Program-made: the position numbers and the translations under genes
Shown: one piece after another, positions 8,472-15,359 of the stretch
Layout: each line of letters begins with the position of its first letter
How positions within the stretch are numbered: the first letter of the stretch is position 1
The notes under the pieces: generated by a model
Seen by the model: only the letters and a program-made list of their open reading frames with translations
Told to the model about the DNA's origin: nothing
Databases searched by the model: none
From: Candidatus Gastranaerophilales bacterium
GTDB taxonomy: Bacteria > Cyanobacteriota > Vampirovibrionia > Gastranaerophilales > Gastranaerophilaceae
Assembly: GCA_910587815.1 (NCBI GenBank)
Contig: CAJUNK010000002.1
Coordinates: 62,001-126,000 of the forward strand
Length of the DNA: 64,000 nucleotides
Direction of reading: 5' to 3'

Positions 8472-11400
8472 CTATTCCCACCATTCTATAATTATCTTTC
8501 CGTTTGAGCCTTGACCGCCCTTGTTAGGGTTATTCAGTACATCAGATGCAGAGACTCCGTTGCTAAATTTCCTGATGGCAGCTCCACCACCGCCTGCTCC
8601 TATGCCGCCGCCCGCACCGCCGTTACTGTTTTCCCCGGTATCTTGTCTTCCGCCGGCTCCGCCTGTGCCGAATATTTTTTCAAACGAAAAATTTGCTCCA
8701 TCACCCCCAACGGACGAATTTTCTAAAGGTGTATTGCCTGCCTTGCCTTTCAAACAATAATTTGTATTGTTTAAATACCCTTTTGATTTGTAATGACAAA
8801 CGTTTGAAATACTGCCGCCTTTACCGTTGGTAAAAACGCCAAAAGCATTTACAGAAGGGCTAATACCGCCTCCACCTCCGCCAGCTTTGATTTCACCAAA
8901 GGTGCTATCGCCAAACACAGTATCTCCGCCGCGCACAGCCGCAATAACATTGTTATTTTCTACCCTTGCACCGGCACCGCCCTGTCCTATCCTTATTCTG
9001 ATGGTTTGTCCCGATATTACAGAAACCGTATGAGTCATAACGTTTCCGCTTGCTCCACCTCCACCGGAACCTATATTTGCATATTCATAATCCCCGCTGC
9101 CGCCATTTAATGCACTGTTCCAATACATATTCCAGGCAAGCCTTGCATATCCGCCAACACCGCTTCCGCCATTACCAAACGCAAATCCTCCACCACCGCC
9201 ACAACCGCCGTAACCTGTTGCATTTGTACCGTTTATAGATGTAGATGTTCCGCCCTTGCCAACTGTGCAATGGTTTTCAAGATTGAATAATTTTGTATTT
9301 CCACCATCTCCACCTGTAGTTTTTGCAGCAAAAATAATATTGCCTCTTGTTGTTCCGTTATTTGCAGTGTGTCCGTCTCCGCTTGTAAAACCATTTACGG
9401 TTATAAGGTCTCTTTGAGTAGTAGAACCTGAATTCACACCGCCCCTTGCACCATACCAGGGAGAACTATCCCAACTATACACCTGTCCTGAAGAATCGCC
9501 ACCATGCGCACCCATAGCATTATTAATGTATGCTGTTGTTAAAAGCAGAGTACTGCCTCTAAAAAGCTTGCTTATTAATGTATCTTCGTTATCTTGCGCA
9601 CCTTCACCGCGTTCCGGTTTTGTTATAGTGCCATCAGCATTTATTTTTCCCGTTCTTCCTCCAATGCCGCCGGAACCCACTTTTATTGTCAAAGTTTCAT
9701 TTGGCTTAACAGAAACCTGGCGAATAGGCACTATTTGACCGCCCCCACCGCCACTGCCCCCCGGGCCGTAATCTAAATACGTAATTTTCATAGCACCTTG
9801 TTTGCCGCTTTCACCTTTTTGACGATATCTGGTAAATTCAGGGGTATAATTATGATATGCTATGCCACCCGTGCAAAACCCTGGTCCAAAGGCTTCTTCA
9901 ATATCAGTTGCAGAATACCCGAGACCATTTGCTCCTGCAGTTGCATGGTTTACGTTTGCCCTGCCTGCGCGTCCGCCACCACCACCGCCCATACCGCCAC
10001 CTCCGCCACCGGCACCTCCGCCTCCATGGCGTCTTGCTTTCACATTATCACCTATACCGCTTGTCTCATAATCACTAAGAGGCGAACGCCCTGTAAATAA
10101 ACCATTCTCATAAATAGCATCATCAATTGCAGCTCCTCCTCCACCACCACCTCCAGGAGCAATAGCCAAAATGTTGTTTCTTGTACCAAAAATTGTTGCA
10201 CCGCCTCCGCCACCCCCGCCTGAACCTCCACATGCACCTCCGCCGCCTCCGCCACCATAACCTGTAGTACTGCCTCCACCACCGCCCGCACCTTGGCCAT
10301 GCGAAATTTCAACACCTGCGCTGTTTCTAAAATCAACCCAACCAACTTCACCGCCATTACCTGACCCGCCACCAGTACCACCTAATGATTTAGAACCCAA
10401 TACTCCATTTTGCCCGTCACCGTTTGTACTTAAAGAAGTATCTCCTCTTTCACCGCCTAAACCAAAATAGGACTGCCCACCCCTTGCCTTTCCGCCAGTG
10501 CCGCCATTTCTCCCGCCCCTACCACCTGTCCCGCCGGCTTCATCCCAACTATCAGCACCACCTCCACCACCAGCACCGCCGGTACCATTTAAAGCTGCGT
10601 TCGTTGTTTCGCCGGCAGCAGCACCACCTCCGCCGCCACCCCCAATTATTACATTTTGGGTAGAAGCATTACCAATGGCAACAGCTTTTTTAATGTAACC
10701 GCCATGGCCGCCGTTTCCCGCATTTGTCATACTTCTAAAAACAGTGCTGTTGGCACCTTGTCCAAAACCGCCCCCGCCGCCGCCTCCGCCGCAAGCAGTA
10801 ATTATAGCATATCTGTTTTTTGCAATATCAGGCACATTCCAGGTATATTCACCAGGTGCTTTATTATACATAACATCCGTTTTAAGCTGCCCGCCGGCAG
10901 CGCCTCCTGCTCCTCCTGATACAAGAGTGACTTCTGCTTTATTTACCATTGATGGAACAGTAAATTGGTGGGCGTTTGATACTGTTGTGTATTCTGTGTA
11001 GCCTGCTGTTGGAGCTGTGCCGCCACCTCCGCCCGCACCTATGACGATCACTTTCATTATTCCGTTGTAACCGTTTGGCACAACAAATTCACCTTCGCAA
11101 TATTTACTGCCGTCCGCTTCTGTTATAATGTTTTGGCAATTGAATATTTCTCCTTGTTTATTTGAATTAGAATTAAAATCAATCTCAATCTTTTTTGGCG
11201 TGCCTTTTGGGTCTATGCTGCCATTTATATTTAATGTTTCGCCAATTCTCCTTGTCATAACAGGAGCAAGAGCTGCCATCAACAATGATGCTACCAATAA
11301 TGCCATTAATAATTCTACGAGGCTGAATGCTGCCTTCTTGTCACCCTGAACTTGTTTCAGGGTCTCCCTGTAATCCGTAAGAGATTCTGAAATAAATTCA

Positions 11401-11552
11401 GAATGACATGATTTGTTCAGGGTGACAGAATGTGAAAAAGCAAAAACTACCTTCTTGGGTAATATATTTTTTAAAAGCTCTGTCATAAAATAGGATAAAG
11501 CGGATTTGCAGCCTGTTTTGGCCGCATTTTTTGCGATGAACATACTTAACAT
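8472..11552 (-). CDS. Giant glycine-rich type IV prepilin-like protein 1
   Basis: A 1026-residue protein with a type IV prepilin/pseudopilin N-terminus: cleavage is expected between Ala75 and Phe76, followed by FSLVELLMALLVASLLMAAL with the hallmark Glu at +5. The leader before the cut is unusually long (75 residues) and includes a segment encoded by a dispersed palindromic repeat (11340-11426). After the N-terminal helix come a short linker, a beta-like segment (GIMKVIVIGAGGGGG) and about 850 residues rich in GGGGGG runs separated by beta-like stretches, ending NGKIIIEWWE. I chose the ATG at 11552 because AAAAAAGG lies nine bases before it; a TTG three codons upstream is too close. It is a paralogue of the gene at 37137-40067. 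Likely exported as a minor pilin or surface fibre; function unknown. Confidence 0.75.
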   Translation of the reverse strand: MLSMFIAKNAAKTGCKSALSYFMTELLKNILPKKVVFAFSHSVTLNKSCHSEFISESLTDYRETLKQVQGDKKAAFSLVELLMALLVASLLMAALAPVMTRRIGETLNINGSIDPKGTPKKIEIDFNSNSNKQGEIFNCQNIITEADGSKYCEGEFVVPNGYNGIMKVIVIGAGGGGGTAPTAGYTEYTTVSNAHQFTVPSMVNKAEVTLVSGGAGGAAGGQLKTDVMYNKAPGEYTWNVPDIAKNRYAIITACGGGGGGGGFGQGANSTVFRSMTNAGNGGHGGYIKKAVAIGNASTQNVIIGGGGGGGAAAGETTNAALNGTGGAGGGGGADSWDEAGGTGGRGGRNGGTGGKARGGQSYFGLGGERGDTSLSTNGDGQNGVLGSKSLGGTGGGSGNGGEVGWVDFRNSAGVEISHGQGAGGGGGSTTGYGGGGGGGACGGSGGGGGGGATIFGTRNNILAIAPGGGGGGGAAIDDAIYENGLFTGRSPLSDYETSGIGDNVKARRHGGGGAGGGGGGMGGGGGGRAGRANVNHATAGANGLGYSATDIEEAFGPGFCTGGIAYHNYTPEFTRYRQKGESGKQGAMKITYLDYGPGGSGGGGGQIVPIRQVSVKPNETLTIKVGSGGIGGRTGKINADGTITKPERGEGAQDNEDTLISKLFRGSTLLLTTAYINNAMGAHGGDSSGQVYSWDSSPWYGARGGVNSGSTTQRDLITVNGFTSGDGHTANNGTTRGNIIFAAKTTGGDGGNTKLFNLENHCTVGKGGTSTSINGTNATGYGGCGGGGGFAFGNGGSGVGGYARLAWNMYWNSALNGGSGDYEYANIGSGGGGASGNVMTHTVSVISGQTIRIRIGQGGAGARVENNNVIAAVRGGDTVFGDSTFGEIKAGGGGGGISPSVNAFGVFTNGKGGSISNVCHYKSKGYLNNTNYCLKGKAGNTPLENSSVGGDGANFSFEKIFGTGGAGGRQDTGENSNGGAGGGIGAGGGGAAIRKFSNGVSASDVLNNPNKGGQGSNGKIIIEWWE
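11340..11426. repeat. Paired palindromic repeats inside the prepilin leader
   Basis: GTCACCCTGAACTTGTTTC-type sequence at the left edge and GTTCAGGGTGAC at the right edge form an outer inverted repeat, with a second hairpin (GATTCTGAAAT...ATTCAGAATGAC) inside. The translated product on the minus strand contains CHSEFISES and LKQVQGD, peptides that many bacterial genomes show where this kind of repeat sits inside a gene. The reading frame is kept open. Confidence 0.7.
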
Positions 11553-11567
11553 TTTGAACAACCTTTT

Positions 11568-11595
11568 TTATATCATATTTGATATAACTATATCA
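11568..11595. promoter_or_regulatory. Operator-like inverted repeats in the prepilin 1/HTH divergon
   Basis: TTATATCA-TATT-TGATATAA (11568-11587) is a perfect 8-bp inverted repeat, followed by another TATATCA at 11589-11595. A further TGATATA at 11640-11646 touches the start codon of the divergent HTH gene. Four copies of one heptamer within 80 bp between a prepilin gene and an HTH gene suggest its binding sites. Binding is inference. Confidence 0.5.
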
Positions 11596-11645
11596 AATTT
11601 ATTATAAAAAATCAACTTACGAGATGGTTTACTCATTATTGATAT

Positions 11646-11921
11646 ATGCAAAACTTTGGAAATAAAAATATCAGCACAAAACACCTGATAAAAGGAATGC
11701 TCCTAATGCGGGATATTTCTATTACAAAACTTGCTGAAGAATTAAACAAAAATTACGGCTACACATTTACACAATCAAACCTTTCAAGAAAATTAAACTC
11801 TGATACCGTGCGCTGGAGCGAACTTCGCGATATTGCAAATCTTTTAGGATATTCAATCAAAATTTCACCAATTGATAACTGGAAAGGCATTGAAAAAAAG
11901 AAAATGCCTAAACATGATTAA
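11646..11921 (+). CDS. Small HTH protein divergent to prepilin 1
   Basis: A 91-residue protein with a helical, probably DNA-binding core (about residues 25-75: SITKLAEELNKNYGY, QSNLSRKLNS, IANLLGYSIKI). It is homologous to the protein at 40190-40429, which sits in the same place beside the second giant prepilin gene. No strong ribosome site is seen; ATG codons at residues 18 and 21 are alternative starts. The 84-bp divergent spacer has repeated TATATCA sites, so it probably controls itself and the prepilin gene. It resembles short phage-like repressors only in a general way. Confidence 0.7.
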   Translation: MQNFGNKNISTKHLIKGMLLMRDISITKLAEELNKNYGYTFTQSNLSRKLNSDTVRWSELRDIANLLGYSIKISPIDNWKGIEKKKMPKHD

Positions 11922-11971
11922 ATATTGGTTGTATAATATTTTTGAAAGATATCTTTAAAAAGGTAAAAATT

Positions 11972-12430
11972 ATGGTTAAACCATGGAATGAATATTTTTT
12001 AGAAATAGCAAAAACTGTAGCTTCAAGGTCAAACTGCATAAGAGCACAAGTGGGTGCTGTCATTGTGGGGGAAGATAGAAAAATAAAAGCAACAGGCTAT
12101 AACGGCACTCCATCAAAAGTAATATCTTGCATGGAACTTGGGCATTGTTACCGTGTTGAAAACAATATCCCCTCAGGCACGATGTATGAAACCTGCCGTT
12201 CCATCCATGCCGAGCAAAATGCCATAATTCAAGCCGGGCAAGACCGCTGCCAAGGTGCTACAATGTATATTTTTGGACATAATTTTATTTGCATTTTATG
12301 CAAAAGATTTATAGTACAGGCAGGCATAAAAGATGTGTATTTGCAAAAAGATGAAACTATGCCCATAGAATATATTGATTGCGAACAAATAAGACAAGAG
12401 CTAAGCGAACCTGCAAAAATAAACATATAA
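11972..12430 (+). CDS. Deoxycytidylate (dCMP) deaminase-like protein
   Basis: A 152-residue zinc-dependent cytidine-deaminase-fold protein of the dCMP deaminase/ComEB type, which supplies dUMP for thymidylate synthesis. Zinc ligands and the catalytic acid are His79 and Glu81 in SIHAEQNAI, plus Cys107 and Cys110. The usual proline before the first cysteine (PCxxC) is Ile here (ICILC), a mild oddity. RAQVGAVIV and ATGYNGTP are typical of the family. The ATG at 11972 has an AAAGG ribosome site; a TTG ten codons upstream does not. It is a single gene. Confidence 0.85.
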   Translation: MVKPWNEYFLEIAKTVASRSNCIRAQVGAVIVGEDRKIKATGYNGTPSKVISCMELGHCYRVENNIPSGTMYETCRSIHAEQNAIIQAGQDRCQGATMYIFGHNFICILCKRFIVQAGIKDVYLQKDETMPIEYIDCEQIRQELSEPAKINI

Positions 12431-12562
12431 AGTTTTTCTATTTATTTTTCTTTGGGTAGTTTATTAACTTTTGTAACATAAACTTAAAATTTTGAAATTT
12501 TTATCCATCCAATGTTTTTATTTAATTGTAAGAGGTAACATTTTTATATTTAAAGGCAAAAC

Positions 12563-12832
12563 ATGGGCGATTACGCAAGAATTAATCCAAATTTAACGGC
12601 ACAGATAGGCCAAAACAATATGCAAGCGCAAAAGGTAAGCTTTGGCGGGCTTTCCACGGGCGGTTCCCTTGGCGGCGGCAAAAAAATCGGCGGCGGAGAT
12701 AGTCTTTTTGCAAAAGAAATGGCTGAAGTAGGCCAAATTGGTGCTGAAAAAGCAGAAGGCTACAAAAACGGTGTTGGAGGTACAAATTATGCCACAGAAA
12801 CCACAGGCAACCGTTTAATGTTTATTGCATAA
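12563..12832 (+). CDS. Small Gly-rich hypothetical protein with SFGG motif
   Basis: An 89-residue protein with no known domain. A polar Asn/Gln-rich start leads to VSFGGLSTGG (25-34), then a Gly/Lys stretch and an Ala/Glu/Gly half. An AAAGG ribosome site precedes the ATG by 5-6 bases and an intrinsic terminator follows the stop, so it looks like a real monocistronic gene. The SFGG motif recurs in several other lineage-specific proteins of this window. Confidence 0.65.
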   Translation: MGDYARINPNLTAQIGQNNMQAQKVSFGGLSTGGSLGGGKKIGGGDSLFAKEMAEVGQIGAEKAEGYKNGVGGTNYATETTGNRLMFIA

Positions 12833-12852
12833 AACCCTTTAGCTGGGTTTTT
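12831..12852 (+). terminator. Terminator of the small Gly-rich gene
   Basis: Stem AAAACCC/GGGTTTT with a 7-base loop and a T-run, starting at the stop codon of the gene ending at 12832. Confidence 0.75.
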
Positions 12853-12871
12853 AAAAAAGATTAAATAAAAA

Positions 12872-12888
12872 GCCCCTAAAAAAGGGGC
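12872..12888 (-). terminator. Terminator for the leftward gene at 13012
   Basis: Stem GCCCC/GGGGC with a 7-base loop, followed by TTTTT on the minus strand; it lies 124 bp past the stop of the leftward hypothetical gene. Confidence 0.65.
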
Positions 12889-13011
12889 ATTTAAAATGAA
12901 CAATGGAGTAAATTTTTAAAAAATTTTATGAACACAAAAGTTAATTCTTTTGTGTTTTTGATTTTAAGACCTTTGTAAACGAAACTGTGAATTTATTACA
13001 AATTTATAAAA

Positions 13012-13716
13012 TTAGCCAAAGGTCTTAAAGCTGGCTTCGACGTTATCTTTAATAACTTTTTGCACACTTTCTATTTCTGTTTGCAGGGCATTATGTTCTG
13101 TTTCAAGCTTTTTCAGTTGACATTCTAAAAGTTTATCAGACCGCTGAAAACGCGCAACCCTTTCATCATAAAGGCTTTGAGCCTCTGCATCATCAGTTTT
13201 ATCATAAGTATTTAAAATAAAGCTATTTATAGGCGTATCAGAAAATGTATACTTATTCCATTCATCAGGATTTGTAAAGGCAATCATTGTTGCATCTTTA
13301 TCTACAAAAAGAAAATTGCCTTCGCGTAGATTTTTTTCTAAGAAATCCGAATCGTTAACATCCGGGCAAACAAAATAATCTTGCTCTGTTTTGCCATCAG
13401 GAATAGGGTTTGGCAGACTAGGCACAACAATTTTATTAGATGTTGCGGAAATTAAAGACATACTCATGCCGCCATCATCTGCATCACGCACAATATCATC
13501 ATAGCGAAGCTTTGCATTATAATTTATATTATTAGAATTTACCTGCCCATACAAAAGAATTTCATTTTGGGTAGCCTCATTGTATTCTGCGGTCCATCTT
13601 TCCACATTTGATGCCAACATAGAACGCTCAAATGTTATGCATTGGGCTTGATATTCATTATTACTTTTTTGAGCCGTTAGCAATAAAAAACGACCCTGGC
13701 TTGCAGACATACCCAT
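13012..13716 (-). CDS. Lineage-specific hypothetical protein, coiled-coil end
   Basis: A 234-residue protein that I do not recognise as a known family. The N-terminus MGMSASQGRFLLLTAQ is followed by a helical segment, a central mixed region (about 80-165) and a C-terminal stretch (about 175-230: DKLLECQLKKLETEHNALQ) with the heptad look of a coiled coil, ending SFKTFG. No signal peptide or membrane segment. It has an AAAGGAG ribosome site and its own terminator, so the gene is real. A structural or secretion-associated role is possible but not shown. Confidence 0.7.
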   Translation of the reverse strand: MGMSASQGRFLLLTAQKSNNEYQAQCITFERSMLASNVERWTAEYNEATQNEILLYGQVNSNNINYNAKLRYDDIVRDADDGGMSMSLISATSNKIVVPSLPNPIPDGKTEQDYFVCPDVNDSDFLEKNLREGNFLFVDKDATMIAFTNPDEWNKYTFSDTPINSFILNTYDKTDDAEAQSLYDERVARFQRSDKLLECQLKKLETEHNALQTEIESVQKVIKDNVEASFKTFG

Positions 13717-13854
13717 TGTTAAAGTACACTCCTTTGTTCATTGTTCTTTATTGTCCATAATTAATATCGGCATATCTTTTAATGAACTTTAAGAAAAAAG
13801 AATAGATTGTAACATAAGTTTACAATACCGTGTTATTCAGGCAAAAGCTTGAAT

Positions 13855-14556
13855 TTAATAAGTGCAATCTAAAGATGCATTATATAAACCATCTACCAAA
13901 ATAAATCTACCTAGCACATTTACACTGCAATATTTTTCAAGAGATTTTATAAAACATTTATTTTCACAAAAACCTCCCGAAATACATAATTTATCAGGAT
14001 TTTTAGTGAAATTCCAAGCATTGTAAGCAATTCCTGCGATAAATTTTGAAATTGCAAATCTAGCTTCCACCCCTTTTGCAACATCATCCATAATTTTTTC
14101 TAAACCAAATATGCCGCAGGTTACAGAGTATTTTTCATCCACAGTTTCAAGCTCATCTACAGAAACATCATAAAATTTTAAAAGCATCTCTATTGTTGCT
14201 CCTGTAGCGCTAGCGCAGTTTGTATTCCAGTCCATATCAGAAAATTTTTTGTCCTTGAATTTAACCCATTTTACATCCCTTGAACCCAAATCAAGCACAA
14301 TATTTTCTTCATCAAGCCACCTTTTTGCGCCCATTGCAAGAGCCACAACTTCATTTTCATATTTTTTCACATTCTGCAAACCGGCACAATGACCAGTGGC
14401 TACAGAAAAATTAATGTTTAAATCTTTTAGGGCCGATGTTTGAATAATTTTATACGCCCTTTCAATCGTATTATCCAAGGAAGGTTTTACGGTTAAAATT
14501 TTACTCCAGGTTGTACCTGCATCTAAAAAATATTTTTCTTGCACATTGGTATCCAT
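13855..14556 (-). CDS. HgdC/BadF-type ATPase activator (small form)
   Basis: A 233-residue member of the acetate/sugar-kinase/Hsp70-like ATPase fold in the BadF/BadG/BcrA/HgdC family, whose members use ATP to push a low-potential electron from a [4Fe-4S] cluster to a 2-hydroxyacyl-CoA dehydratase or similar enzyme. Visible are the phosphate loops LDAGTTWSKI (near 13) and VLDLGSRDVKWVKF (about 87-100), the two cluster cysteines in NTNCASATGATIEML and VTCGIFGLEKIM, and the adenosine motif ISGGFCENK. Both cysteines known to bridge the dimer cluster are kept. It starts 2 bp after the stop of the gene at 14559-15302, so the two are translated as a pair. Its partner is not a recognisable dehydratase. 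Confidence 0.8.
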   Translation of the reverse strand: MDTNVQEKYFLDAGTTWSKILTVKPSLDNTIERAYKIIQTSALKDLNINFSVATGHCAGLQNVKKYENEVVALAMGAKRWLDEENIVLDLGSRDVKWVKFKDKKFSDMDWNTNCASATGATIEMLLKFYDVSVDELETVDEKYSVTCGIFGLEKIMDDVAKGVEARFAISKFIAGIAYNAWNFTKNPDKLCISGGFCENKCFIKSLEKYCSVNVLGRFILVDGLYNASLDCTY

Positions 14557-14558
14557 AA

Positions 14559-15302
14559 CTATCTTAACCTCAAAAATGCTTCTATTTTTGCTTTTATGGA
14601 ATTTGTCGGAAAACCGTCTATATCAATATAAAGACCGTTATATTTATTTGCAAGATATTTTGCAAGCTGGTTTTTAGCACAAAATGTTTGCGCAAAAAAT
14701 ACAGTTGGCAAGTTGTTTTCAACATACATTTCAAGTTCAATATTCCCAGGATTTTTTGCTTCAACACATCTGGTCCAACCAAAAACGTGAGTATTATTTG
14801 GAAAAAGATTCAAAATAGTTAAATCGTTTGGAGGCACTCCCCAAAAGCCAAACTCTGGCTTGCATTCAGGTAAACTATCGTAATTTTTTTCTTCTATTAT
14901 ATTTGCTGTGATTTTTTCTATTTTTTCCTTCAAGGGAAGATTACTTTTTGAAATAGGGATGTTGGGTAAATCCTTTAGCGGCAAATTATCTTCAAAATAT
15001 GAAACCTCAAAATTAAAACCAAAATCTTTCAATATTCTAACTGCAAAAAAAGCACTGTCACATTTATCTTTGCCTACAGGAGCAAGAATTGTGATTAAAT
15101 TTTCTTTTAAATAAAATGCATTATTAAAAATATTTTTTATAATATAGCAATAATTTTCAGGTAAAATATGTGTTATTTCGTTAGCTTTCGGATAGCCATA
15201 ATCAATATCTAAATCTATCCATTTTGAATTTGGATACATTTGTTTATATTTTTTAATAATATCAGGATGCGGATATCCCCAAAAACCAATTGTGTCTTTC
15301 AT
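14559..15302 (-). CDS. Unknown partner of the HgdC-like activator, duplicated
   Basis: A 247-residue protein without a family I can name. It seems built from two similar halves: IGFWGYPHPDIIKKY at the N-terminus matches FGFWGVPPNDLTIL near residue 151, and VGKDKCDSAFFAVRIL matches QTFCAKNQLAKYL, so each half has a conserved FWG-x-P turn and a later cysteine. Its pairing with an electron-activating ATPase suggests it is the acceptor, perhaps a very divergent HgdB/DUF2229-like protein, but this is inference. It has no ribosome site; a perfect TATAAT lies six bases before the ATG. Confidence 0.6.
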   Translation of the reverse strand: MKDTIGFWGYPHPDIIKKYKQMYPNSKWIDLDIDYGYPKANEITHILPENYCYIIKNIFNNAFYLKENLITILAPVGKDKCDSAFFAVRILKDFGFNFEVSYFEDNLPLKDLPNIPISKSNLPLKEKIEKITANIIEEKNYDSLPECKPEFGFWGVPPNDLTILNLFPNNTHVFGWTRCVEAKNPGNIELEMYVENNLPTVFFAQTFCAKNQLAKYLANKYNGLYIDIDGFPTNSIKAKIEAFLRLR

Positions 15303-15308
15303 AGAAAG

Positions 15309-15314
15309 ATTATA
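15309..15314 (-). promoter_or_regulatory. -10 box of a probable leaderless mRNA
   Basis: A perfect TATAAT on the minus strand ends 6 bases before the ATG at 15302 and no Shine-Dalgarno is present, so transcription would start at or next to the start codon. Confidence 0.5.
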
Positions 15315-15359
15315 TTTAAAAAGCAGCCTACTTGCAATTTTTAAAAAGGTTTTATACTG

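Noticed and set aside
8511..11001. Many proline-rich open frames on the plus strand
   Set aside because: They are antisense to the Gly-rich gene; glycine codons read on the other strand give Pro, Ala and His runs. None has a ribosome site.
12472..12482. TTGTAACATAA motif upstream of lineage-specific genes (also near 13808 and, as TTGTTACATA, 19568)
   Set aside because: The same string is found inside the prenyl synthase gene near 53388, so it is not specific; AT-rich chance is enough.
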